Shown one piece after another: positions 50,840-61,606 of a stretch of 64,000 nucleotides of DNA. The DNA is from Chionis minor (Eukaryota; Chordata; Aves; Charadriiformes; Chionididae). The stretch covers positions 1 through 64,000 of the forward strand of contig VZSF01009051.1 in assembly GCA_013398295.1 (NCBI GenBank). The letters run 5' to 3'. Each line of letters opens with the position of its first letter. The stretch's first letter is position 1. The notes under the pieces were generated by a model that made no database searches, had not been told where the DNA came from, and saw nothing but the letters and a program-made list of their open reading frames with translations. The translations under genes were made by a program, and so were the position numbers.

Positions 50840-51030
50840 AATGTTTTCACTGAAAGGGTTATCAAGCATTGCAACAGGCTGCCCATGGAAGTGGTTGAGT
50901 CACCATCTCTGGAATTATTTTAAAGACATGTAGATATGGCACTCAAGGACATGGTTTAGTGGTGGACTTGATGATCTTAAAGGTCTTTTCTAACCTAAAT
51001 GATTTTAGTATTTTATTATTCTATGTTTCA
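50840..51030 (+). mobile_element. Short CR1 LINE 3' end
   Basis: The plus strand carries 'cactgaaagggttatcaagc', 'aacaggctgcccatggaagtgg', 'tggtttagtggtggacttga', and the terminal 'ggtcttttctaacctaaatg'. This is the standard order of a CR1 end, under 200 bp long. It differs in wording from the 48.6-kb copy, so it belongs to another CR1 subfamily. Confidence 0.85.
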
Positions 51031-51201
51031 AAACAAGAAGCACAAGTTGTATAAATGCACATTTGCACACCGGTGGTAGGGAGGGTGATGCTATAATTAA
51101 AAAAGTGGATTTTTGTTACTTACAATGCATTCATCGTTTTATAAATTATGATACCAAGCAGAGAGCTAGGAGAAAAAATGTACATTTAAATGATACGCAT
51201 A

Positions 51202-51240
51202 AGTGTGTGTGTATACATATATATATAGCAGTGTGTGTGT
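51202..51240. repeat. (TG)n/(TA)n microsatellite
   Basis: GTGTGTGTGT, then an alternating ATATAT core, then GTGTGTGTGT. Compound dinucleotide repeat. Confidence 0.85.
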
Positions 51241-52331
51241 ATTTATATTCACACATTTACTTGTTCACAATAATGTTAAATGTTCTTATTCTTCATTTAT
51301 ATAAATGGCCTCCATTTTGCATAAAGCACAGAAGACTAGACATTAATTTTTGTAGAACAAAACTTTTGAAAGGTCATTCAAAAACCTGAAAAACAGTATA
51401 TATAATTAATTACAAAATCCTGTGAACATTTAATTAATGTTAGAAGTTAAAAAAATTTGGAGTCAGCTCTTTCCAATTCTGAGACACTAGGAAGGGGCCA
51501 GGTGTTGATGGCCCACTGAACTATATTCTTCATAAATCTCACACTGAGACTAATTGTTTTCTGCAGGTCACCCATGTATGTCACTCCCAAGTTGTTATCA
51601 TTAAGCTTCCATCTGAAATAGAATTTAAAAAGGGTAGAGAATAAAATAGAGTTTACAAAAGGAAAGACTAGATTTTTGAGAGTTCGTCATTTAAAGACAG
51701 TACTTGGAAAGGCACTGATGACAAAATCAGTAAATTAGAGTTAGAAAAAGACTAATAGCTCTTACAAAATGCTCACAACAAAGCTCTGAAATAGAAGACT
51801 TGATGCTTAGTGGATACATTCTGAAGATACGATTTGCAGTGCCTTACATAAGTGGCCATAGGGGTAACTGACATTTCTGGAAGGCTTGGGAAGCCTAGAA
51901 ATCCCTTAGGATTTTGATAAACAAGACAAGTTATGCTTAGAGGAAGTTAATGTTAACAGTCTATAAGCCCTTTCCATAGACTAATTGTTTTGCTGTAAAG
52001 AATTATCAATTATCAATCCCTGCAGTAAGCTTGTATATGCAAAGTTATTCACAAACCCATTCTGATAGAGGCCTGTGAGATCTCTCATTGGTCCTCGAAG
52101 GTGGATAGGAGTAAGCAAGTTGGGTAAGGGCTAGATCAGGCAAGTACTGTAGTCTTAGTTGCCTCCTTGAATAGCCTATTCTGGTACTGATTCTTCAGGA
52201 AGGATGAGAAGCTCCTCTCACCAATCAAAATTCCAGTGAGAGGGCAGAGAGGAATTTGATTTCACTTTTTGTTAGGTTAAATAGCATTCTGCCTTGCACG
52301 CAATCTTGTAAAATACCCGCCCAACACCTCT

Positions 52332-52356
52332 CCCCGCTCTCCCCTCCCCCCTCCCC
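52332..52356 (-). other. Predicted G-quadruplex motif
   Basis: On the plus strand C4, GCTCT, C4, T, C6, T, C4. On the minus strand this gives four G-runs of at least four with loops of 1, 1 and 5, a strong canonical pattern in otherwise AT-rich DNA. Folding is inferred. Confidence 0.75.
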
Positions 52357-52734
52357 ACCAAATCTACTATAATTGAAAATAACAGATCTGCAAATTGTCC
52401 TGCATGTGAGCACATGAGGAAGTAGATCTCCAGCATAGATGTACGCAAAGTCAGATCTAGTTATAATGCAGACAGCACATTGTGCAGCTGCGCAGTCATC
52501 TTTCTGCCAGATGACTGGGAACACTCATCATGCTGACTGACTAATGCAGGAGGAAAAGCTGCCTGGCTTCTCTGGTAAAACCAAGCAGTTCTTTGCTTCA
52601 ATAATCCTAAGGAGCAAGGCAGTCTGGTTTACACTGAAAGATTACTTTTTTTTTCTTGTTCTTTATTTTTTCCATAAAAAATGAGTAAGTATAGGGTACA
52701 TTATAAATAATGCCCCAAGATCTAGAAGAGAAAA

Positions 52735-52832
52735 ACAAACAAAGAAACAAAGACACACAAAAAAACCCCAAACAAAACAAAACAAAACCCCTCAAAACCA
52801 AAGAGAAAAGAGAGGAGAAAAAGAAAAAGAAT
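52735..52832. repeat. A-rich low-complexity tract (AAAC and AAAG units)
   Basis: About 100 bases dominated by AAAC, AAAG and AAC units, including repeated ACAAA pentamers. It produces lysine-rich or phenylalanine-rich spurious frames on either strand. Confidence 0.75.
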
Positions 52833-52967
52833 TGGAAGGTAATACCCTATGGTTATAAATTCTTCTACCCAAGAGAATCCTATAGCATTGTACCCAACGC
52901 AGTACTTTCTCTTCAGGTGAGGAATGCAGGGGTGAAAGCTGGCTGACATTCTGCTGCTACCTGAGCA

Positions 52968-53150
52968 CAGCAGTTTTTCAAGATTTGATTCAGCAGGACC
53001 TTTCATGGGAAGGTAATTTCTACCACGTCTTTTACTGAAGGAAAATAACAGAGGCCATTTAAAAAATGAAGGTGAAGAACGGACGGAGATAACGTTCAGC
53101 AGTTTTCCAAGGTTTGATTTAGCAAGGACCTTTCATGGGGAAGGTACTTC
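52968..53150. repeat. Local direct duplication of about 53 bp
   Basis: Copy 1 (52968-53020) and copy 2 (53097-53150) both read CAGCAGTTTT-C-AAG-TTTGATT-AGCA-GGACCTTTCATGGG-AAGGTA-TTC with a few substitutions and single-base indels. They are separated by about 76 bases. Origin unknown. Confidence 0.8.
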
Positions 53151-54480
53151 TAATGTTGCTGAAAATGCAAGGGAGAAGTGCAAGAAAGAAGGAAAAGCAG
53201 AACTGATGACAACATTACCCCAAGTAAACCACAGCTTTTGAAGGAGCTCAGATGATCTTGTCTTATTTACTTGAAAGAGACACTTCAAAGATCATGGTTC
53301 TCCCTAGCTACATATTGAGGATTGAAAGTGATGTTGAATCAAAGTCAGGGATTTCCAAGTGTCCAAATAGTTTCCTGCAAGGTCTAGGATTTCCTTGGAG
53401 ATTTTATTTTGAAATGCTAGACCCTGTTTGGCTGAGAAGATATGACAAGCTGGTAACCGATGTGCAATTGCATCTTTGGAGATACTGACTCTAGTCATTA
53501 GGAAATTAGTTCTTGTTACAGTGTAACAGTAAGACTCTGTTTGTGGTATGACAGAAACATACAAGAAAAGAGAAAATGCAACTCCAGTGCAGCGTGTTTT
53601 AAAACACTACACAGACAGTGGCTTTTAAAATGTTTGCTATTGAAAGTAATGGATTTTATTTTCTTTTAAGCTATGCTGTGGAGGGCAGGAATCAATAACG
53701 CTCCTCTGCATTAAATGAAGACTTTTTCTACTTTCTGGTATTCCTTTCAGTATTGCACATAATTTTATTACTCCATGTTTTTTCTCACAGGCTTCAGTAA
53801 CTGACTGGCAAAACTACAGCATTTAGGAAAGTTTTTTTGCACTTGGCATCAAGAGACATAGAGTTTGTAAGCTCATTTCATTTGTGACTCTGGAAAACTT
53901 GCAGTCAAGTCATGTCTCTTCAGCATGAAGCTCCAAGGAATTGCGCAGATAAAGCTCGAAGAGCAGAGGAAAGCTAAAAGAGAGCTAGAAAAAAGCAAGG
54001 GAGACTAGAAGGGGATACAGGGAACACAGAAGCAACAGACAGCAGAAGCTTCAAAAGGGAAGACATGGAATCTTGTGGTACACAGGAAAATCAAAAAAGA
54101 AAACAAAAGGTAACATTTTGATGCTCACCTAACCTTCAAAAGGCAGCCTACAGAGGCACTGAAAAGAATGCTTGCAGCTATACCTGCCTCTGAGATTTCA
54201 TCTTGTGTGAAAGGTGTAGATTGAGATGAATAATAAGATTGTCCTTTCAGGACCAAGACTCTGTCTATCAATCAGTCAAAAAAATAAAACCAAAACTGAA
54301 ACAACAACAACAAAAAAGCAAAATAAAACCAAAACATCAATAAGGAAATCTTAACAATCCCATGTTTATCATCGATTCAGTTAAACACATAATTAGCTTT
54401 TTCCTTTAATGATTCATGCAGCTTCACTCTTCTGACTGTTCCTGCTTTGCTGTCAGACACTCAGTTCTCTTTAATACAAA

Positions 54481-54541
54481 GTGTCCCCAGGACACCTATC
54501 CTTTACCCAGAGTGTACCCAGGATACCTGTCCTTTGGAACA
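54481..54541. repeat. Imperfect tandem repeat, period 31, two copies
   Basis: GTGTCCCCAGGACACCTATCC is followed 31 bases later by GTGTACCCAGGATACCTGTCC. The two units differ at three positions over 21 bases. The array is short and looks like a local duplication. Confidence 0.75.
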
Positions 54542-56385
54542 TTTAGCCTTTACAGTGTATCTTCTTTTCTGTTGTGGAAAATGAAACTTGCTCCTTTCTG
54601 CATGTTGCCATAATATGTTCTGAGCAGGAGAATTCATATGTCATTTTCATTTTCAACAGTAGCAGGGCACAGTAAGGTACACAGCTGGCGGCAGGAAACC
54701 AGTTTCCCGTTACTGTTCTCTGATGGGAGCTTATTAGTGACACCGTGCACTCTTCAACTGAGCCGCTGAATTACAATGAGCGTGTAGAGCCCAATTCTTC
54801 TCCCAGTGTCATCAATGACAAAACACCCACAGACTGTACTGAAACCTATGTAAAACAATTTGGCAGTATCAGGACCTTGCCTTTTTAGATTTCATTTTTA
54901 TCTTTCTGAATCACCCATATAATGAAAAGGAAAAATAACAGTAAAAACCTGGACAAGAGGTACGTGTAGGAAGTAGGATAAGGCTTTTTATGGGGCAAGG
55001 ACAGCTATGTGAACCTTCAGATGAGGTTATGGTCAAGGGCTAGGACCATTAGGGCTGCCATTAGATGGCTCTTCAAATGTGCTTGGAGTCAGACTGTTCC
55101 TCTGACATCATGAGTCAAGAGTTGCCACATCAGTAAATACTTTCAGAATGTTTTTAATCAAAATAGAAAAGAAAATAAGGGGAGGAAAAAAGGAAGAAAG
55201 GCAAGAAACCAAGCAGTGAACTGAGTTAAAGGAACAACTTCTAAGAAATCTCATAAATGGTAGATTAAGATTGATTTCTTGTTATATTTCCCTTAAACAG
55301 AACTGAGTTACAGAAATGCCCTTTGTTTTGCTCTTTACCCTGCCCTCTTAATACTGTGAATGTCTTTCCAGTGCACGTTGTACCTCAGAAGTGTTCAAAT
55401 GTTTCAAATAATGTGACTAGTTCCTAGTTTAAATAGAAGTCCATTTCTTAGCAAACATGGACAGATACTGATTCTGCTGTAAGGAGGCACGAGAACCACT
55501 ATTGTCAGAAAACAAGATTGCTATCACAGGATGGTCAAGTCTATACTTTCGAGTATGTCCCATCAGTTTACAGATTCTCTCAAGACCAGATCTCCCTCTA
55601 AAATATCAGAATGCGATTCTTAAGAAGCTATGGGAAATAAAAATAATAATTAATAAAGCAACACAAGTAGGTCACTTGCAGAATGAAAAATCTAAAAAAA
55701 GAAGGGCCAAAGGTTTCTTATACTGGTCTGAAAAGAAATACATACATCAAAGAACCTATTAAAACCTGTTGAAACTACAGAGTAGGTCAAATAAAAGAAC
55801 CTGTATTGATGGTGCAGAAAATGTTATCTCCTTGAAACAAACATGATACAGATTATATGAGGTCTGTGGGGGAAATAAAAAAAGCTTTGTACTTTTTCTA
55901 CACTATTACTCTCACTTCCCTCAGTCAGTCTCACTTGAAACTGCTTCAGTGAAAGAGAAGTTAACGTATACCAAACCTATCATGTCAAAATCTTGGGAAA
56001 AGGCAATATGCCAACATACCAAGCTCCTGAACACAAATCATACTTCATAAAACATCAATTAATGTAATTTTCAGAGAAGTAGGAGTTTAAGCACATCACT
56101 GATAGCATTCATAACTCCTGTTCTGGCAGGTAATTAGAAACCTCAGTCAGAGAGAAAATTTACTAACGAGTCTGTGGACTAAAACTCTGATTAGTTTTTA
56201 ACACTGACACTAAGAAGCAGAATCACTGAGCTAAGAACTGTTAGTTGTCAACATATTGTTTGACAGAGCTAAAAGTATGAGTGGTTTCAATGTTAGAAAT
56301 CTGATGTTAGAATCACTGGGGACTTGTAAATAGAAACATAAGGTAAGACAAAGCATTAATCTGATTTGGGATTGAAGGATCTACC

Positions 56386-56416
56386 TTCATGAAAATTTCA
56401 TGAAAGTTCATGAAAA
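56386..56416. repeat. Three TTCATGAAA palindromic units
   Basis: TTCATGAAA appears three times within about 30 bases, at roughly 10-base spacing. The core TTCATGAA is its own reverse complement. Arose by chance or by slippage; a binding-site array is only speculation. Confidence 0.7.
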
Positions 56417-56666
56417 TAAAGCCATTACAGCTGCAAGCAAAATAGTCCTGCACTCAAATAAAAATTTCACCATTTAAGCACAACTTATGGGGGTATAGAC
56501 TGCACTTTGCCAAATACTAAACTGAAGAAAGAGTCAGATAGAAACTCTTAGGGAACAGCTTCAGCAATTTGACACACGTCAACCCCTCAATGTGCACAAA
56601 ATGAGAATAACAGACTTCCTACTATTTTACAACAGTGCTGAGCTCTCAGGAATGATCTGTGGACCT

Positions 56667-57790
56667 TAGAATCATAGAATTACTCTCATCAGAAGGGGGC
56701 TAAGTCCTTACTGCAGTATCCTGCTCTGAGCAGGGTCAACACTCAATGATTTATCTGCTTAGGTCTTTGACCACACAGGTCTTGAAAACCTCCAAGAACC
56801 TCCATTACATAAACTCTCTGGACAAACTGCTCAAATGCTTAATTATCTTCAGGGTGGCAAATTTTCCTTATATCCTTTCCTCTCTCTCATTCTCTCCCTG
56901 ACCTTATTTGCACTTGAGTGAAGAGCCTGGTCCCATCTTCTTGATGACCTCTCTACAAGTCTGGGAGGACTGCTGTTAGGTCTGCTCAAAGCCATCTCTT
57001 CTACCAAGCTTAATAAGTCCTGGTTTCTCAGCCTGTCCTCACAGGATAAGTGTTACAGCCCCTGGCCGGATGAACTTGTTTCCATTTATCAAAATCTTTA
57101 TTGCCCTGGAGCTCCAAAAAGTGAATGCAATAATTCACATGCGATCTAGTCAGTGCTTCTCAGAGGGGAAATAATAATGTCCCTCAATATACTGGCTGCA
57201 GTTTTCTGAACAGGATTATTTCGTCCCAGGTACAGGACTTTGAATTTGTCCTTGCTGAATTTCATAAAGCTCATATCAGCCCATTCCTCCATCCTGTTTA
57301 AGTCCTTCTGAATGGCTCTTCGGTACCCCTGAGTCTGGGGTTGTTCCCAGACTTGATGAGGCTGCACCCCATCTCATCTTCTAGGTTAAAGACACTGAAC
57401 AGTATAAAAGATAATGAATGGTTCCAGAACTGACCCCCGAGGAACTCTGGTAACTGGCAAAATGCAACCGATTAAACACCACACTTGGTGTCTGACAACC
57501 CAAGCCAGATTTTCACCCATCTAGTAGTCCCTTTATCTAAGACTTAATGTCTTTACTTGGATACTAGGATGCTGTGGGAGACCGTGAGTAAACAACTCAT
57601 GCTATAGCTGAGATAAACAACATCCACTGCTCTTCTCTCATCCAGTCATTTAATCATAAATTGTGACCAGATTTGTCTGGCAAGATTAACCCTTAATCAG
57701 CCTATGTTTGCTATTCCCAAACACCATTTTCTCCTCCATGTGCTCAGAAATGGCTTTCAAAGGGTAACTTCTTCCCACACACACTTAATC
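56667..57790 (-). mobile_element. Long old CR1 LINE fragment
   Basis: The minus-strand copy begins with the reversed terminus 'agaatcatagaattac' at about 56670. It runs through the 3' untranslated region ('ctcctcagcctgtcctcacagg'-like near 57030) and ORF2 tail up to the text 'caacatccactgctcttctctc' near 57620 and 'catgtgctcagaaatggc' near 57740. A 73-codon minus frame at 57146-57367 retains the ORF2 signature 'AIQKDLNRMEEWADMSFMKF'. Frames elsewhere are broken, and divergence suggests an older subfamily than the copy at 47.5-48.7 kb. The left-most base of ORF2 sequence is uncertain. Confidence 0.85.
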
Positions 57791-58415
57791 TTATAGTGAT
57801 TAATTTTGTTACATTATGCCTTTAAAATCTAGTTGGAATTAAGAACAGGAGATATGGAAATGCAAAAAATATTTTAGTGCAAATACACTGAATCAATAGT
57901 CCTCCTCTCAGAATAAGGCACTTTTCAACACAGCAACTGGGTGTGGTTGTGTGGTTCTCAAGGGAGTGAGAAATGGGGAGCAACTGAAAAAGCTACAAAA
58001 AATTCCCATCCATCTTTCCTCCCTTTCCATTTTGCATTTCTTTTTCTCTCTGAGCACTCTGTCCTTCTGAAGAGACTAGTACGTTCATTGGACCTGTGAA
58101 GCTAGGGACAAGAGAGATAAGCCCAAAGCAAGATCTCAAGCCCCAGGGCAGACTCAGAAGTGTTAGGGATGTAAAGACATATCTTTGCAAGCTAAATGTC
58201 TGCGCACTTGAAACTGGCACTGGGACTAAAAGAAACCCTTGCTGGCACATCATGCACAGGCACAGATGGGATTTCTTACTATCTAGGCACTGGAAACTGG
58301 GGTGAGAATTTTGGCACCAAGTTTAGTTTGGTCAGAACCAGGGTCACTGTTTTGCAGATTGCTGAAGGGAGAGGGATTGAAGTGTAAATATGAGAATTTC
58401 TGTTAGTGGCAGTGA

Positions 58416-58462
58416 ATCTGCATGAGTATGCGGATCATACTCATGCAGTGGATCTGCATGAG
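58416..58462. repeat. 13-bp perfect hairpin plus direct repeat
   Basis: CTGCATGAGTATG (58418-58430) and CATACTCATGCAG (58436-58448) are exact reverse complements around the 5-base loop CGGAT. The left arm sequence ATCTGCATGAG recurs as a direct repeat at 58452-58462. Strong potential for a stem-loop in single-stranded DNA or RNA. No adjacent gene explains it. Confidence 0.85.
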
Positions 58463-60454
58463 CCTGTCTATATGAAAACATGGCATGGAACAAACACCTA
58501 CAAAAACTGAGTGCCCTGTATAGGACAGTAACACTCATGTAGTTTGAGCGCCACACATTTAATGCATAAGTTTTGGATTTACAAATGTAAAGCTGGCAGA
58601 ATTTGTCACTCTTTGTTAATTTAAAATTTAGAAGTGCTTTTATCTGGGCATGCCTGCACTAAAATTTTTATTTTCTGCCATCCCTTTAGTAACTGAATGG
58701 GTCAAATTCAACAAAAATCTTAATAGATTATATTTTAAAGTAATCCTCAGGCATATTTTTTTGTCAAATTTTCAACAGACCCAAGCCATGGGGATCATGG
58801 AGCCATCACAGCCTTTGCTGTGAGGAGTTAGGGAGATGCCACCTCCCTCAGATGGGGCTGTGTGGTCTTGGGGCTCCCAATACACTTTCCTTACAGCTTT
58901 CCTGATCATCTTGAGAGCCAGTGATGAGTGACACCAGCCCACTCTAACCTCTCCTGTGCTGAAACACACTGTTTTTCAGTCTGACTTTATCATGCTCCAT
59001 TGAACTTCAGTAAACAAGTCTGTTTATGAGCCTTGCAAACCTAGAGAACAGTTTAAAACTATGCTCAAAGAAATTTATTCCCAGTCAGCCTATCATATGT
59101 CAGGGAGTCCCATATATTGCTCCCATTCATGACTCCAAAGTCTCCATTTAATTCTTATCTCTTGAGGCCATGTATCTCAGAAGTACTCTCCTCTGTACTC
59201 TGGAGCATTTTGCAGGGGAAATGATTTTAAAAAAGAGGTTTATTGATGCCTTTTATTCTCCCAATGGTCCTTTCAGTTATGAATTGCTCTTTCCCTTTTT
59301 TATTTTGCTGTTATCCAGCCATGTAGCTGATAGTCCAGTTTCCCTCTGTAACCTCTCCTGTGCTTCCTGTATCTTTTTCCCTCAGGGCTCTTACTGCTCT
59401 TTCTATTGCTTGCTGCCGTCCTGCATTGCTTTTCCACCTGCAACATCCCGTGTTTGCAACAAGTTTGGCATTGCTCATATACACACAAGACTTCATATGA
59501 TTGCTGAACTGAGCAGCTCAAATATGCTCAGAAGATATGCTCCAGGTCAAATCCTTGTAAAATATGCTGATCCCACATATGCTGTCCACAACAAGGAAGG
59601 AATATGAGAACAAAGGAATATCAGTCCTAAAAGGACACTAAGTTTATGTTTTAGATCACAGGAATATTATTGCCACAACTCCACTGCATCTCCCTTGAAT
59701 TCATGACTTCTATTGCTAGAATTAATGCTACATAAGAAAATACAAAGTCTAAGTAAATAGATCTATAGACCTTCAGATATTTGCACTTGAACTGATTTTC
59801 ATCTGGAGAATGCTTTAGATAAGACATAACACTGTGATGAATGCGCACTGAATAAAGTCAGAGTGAGTTTGCAAATATCCCTTTGTCTCTTAGAAACAAC
59901 TTTCCTTAGTGTTGAAGGAACATACCGTTAGCTGTACCTGGATTCAAATCTGTGTGGCATTTTTAAACGTATGTTCACAGGCACAACTGAATGGAATCAA
60001 GCCCTTACATTTACCTCCAGCTTTTGTGTATTTCATATTTGTTTTATTGTCGGGAACAGTCGATCATTATCAATAATAACATATTATAAGTACACACAAA
60101 AAATTATTAATTCATATATGGAAGTGACAGCTTGAATCTTTTTTTTTTTTTCTTGTAAGACATAAAAAGAAATATCTCAGGATAAATAAAAATGCATGGT
60201 ATACAAAAACTGAAGTGAATAAGCTGATGCAATATTTTAATTGGTATTTCAACTGGACTGAGTTGTAATCTCAAAATTTATTGCTATAGTACATCTGGAA
60301 AAATAAACACAACTTGTTGGTCTTTTAAAAGAGAATTTCCCTACCTTAACTGAAAAATATCATGGTTTTATGTTGGACTATTCTTTGCTGATATATACAG
60401 TAGCAGGGACGGAAGTATAGTTTTGAAATATCATCCATATAAGTAGTTTAAATA

Positions 60455-60530
60455 GGAAGGCAGGCAGGCAGGCAGGCAGGCAGGAAGGAAGGAAGGAAGG
60501 AAGGAAGGAAGGAAGGAAGGAAGGAAGGAA
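60455..60530. repeat. Compound tetranucleotide microsatellite (GGCA)6(GGAA)12
   Basis: One GGAA, six GGCA and twelve GGAA units in perfect succession, 19 units and 76 bases. Likely length-polymorphic. GGAA is also the core of ETS-factor sites, but nothing here shows regulatory use. Confidence 0.95.
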
Positions 60531-61590
60531 ACCCAGACATAAATTAAGTGAAATAGCAGTTACATTATATTTCCATAGAAGTAGGCAGTGTGACTGTAGG
60601 AACATAGTTTGGAAACAATGCTATTTTCATTACTTTGCAAGTTGTAGATCTACCACATGGGCTGGAAACTTGCCCTTACTAATGAAAGCCAAGAGAAAGA
60701 AGATATTCAAGGCTGTGAAGCAGAGGTAATCATGTGAGTGTTACTAAACCATACTGATGGCACAAAGGAGATGGGCTCCTTTGCCAGGAAACCTCAGGAA
60801 GGTTTTTATCTTTATTATGAAAAGCAACAAGCACCCTGGCTAACTGTATACATGTCTAAGTGGACAGGATGTTTGACCCATCTGTCAAATGGCAAATGTA
60901 TCTTCTGAAATCAGTGAATACTGATTTACATGATGAGTAAAAGGTATAACATCATTCCATCAGAGGCAGTCATGTCTCCAGATCCACAAAATTAAAACTT
61001 TTTTTTTTTTCCCAACATTCCCTAATGCATGATATCAGAAATAACCAAGGCAGTAACTAAACAAGCCCCAAGCACCTTTCAGTGAGTAGAAGGAAAAAGG
61101 CAGAAAAGGCACAAAATTTTCCAAATATTCTAACTTGCAGTTGCAGCAAAAAAGGGACTGAAATATACTAGGCAAGGAAATACCTACAAATTTAAATAAT
61201 TATTTGATCTATGTAAGGTTGTGGGTCAATACATTTTTTTTTTGTCGTGATAAAAGCACTAAGAACAGACCAAGATCATTGACTTGCACTCTAAATGCAC
61301 ATTGTGTGTATTAGAATATTAACAAACAATACATTTTGTTCGTGGCACTGTCAGTTTGCTAAAATCCTGACCAAAATAAAGTTATTGTAGGGAATAGACT
61401 TTGCAAAGATTAGAACCTATCAAGGGTGAGGAAAGGGAGTTACAACTACCAGTTACCATTCAGAAGCTGTCATCTTATATACCAAAAATAGATGTCATGG
61501 CTTTAACATAAGCAACTATTGTAGAAATGTAGCTTTCTTATTTATTTATGTTAAAAAGATTAAAACATATTCATAGACTCACAGCCTGGC

Positions 61591-61606
61591 AAAAAAAAAA
61601 AAAAAA
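61591..61606. repeat. A16 homopolymer
   Basis: Sixteen A residues. No matching target duplication recognised. Confidence 0.8.

Larger units (their letters stand above)
51241..56666. other. AT-rich DNA with small repeats, no gene recognised
   Basis: No supported gene. It holds a C-rich quadruplex-capable tract, an A-rich CAAA-type tract, a local 53-bp duplication near 53.0 kb, a short tandem repeat at 54481-54541 and a TTCATGAAA cluster at 56386-56416. No CR1 or LTR recognised. Confidence 0.5.

Noticed and set aside
59170..59607. 145-codon ATG frame with cysteine and serine-rich middle
   Set aside because: Roughly one frame of this length is expected by chance in the window; no domain, no conserved motif, and an internal pyrimidine-AG looks splice-like only by coincidence.
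60378..60605. 75-codon minus frame with a repeated LPSF segment
   Set aside because: The repeat in the translation is simply the GGAA microsatellite read on the other strand.
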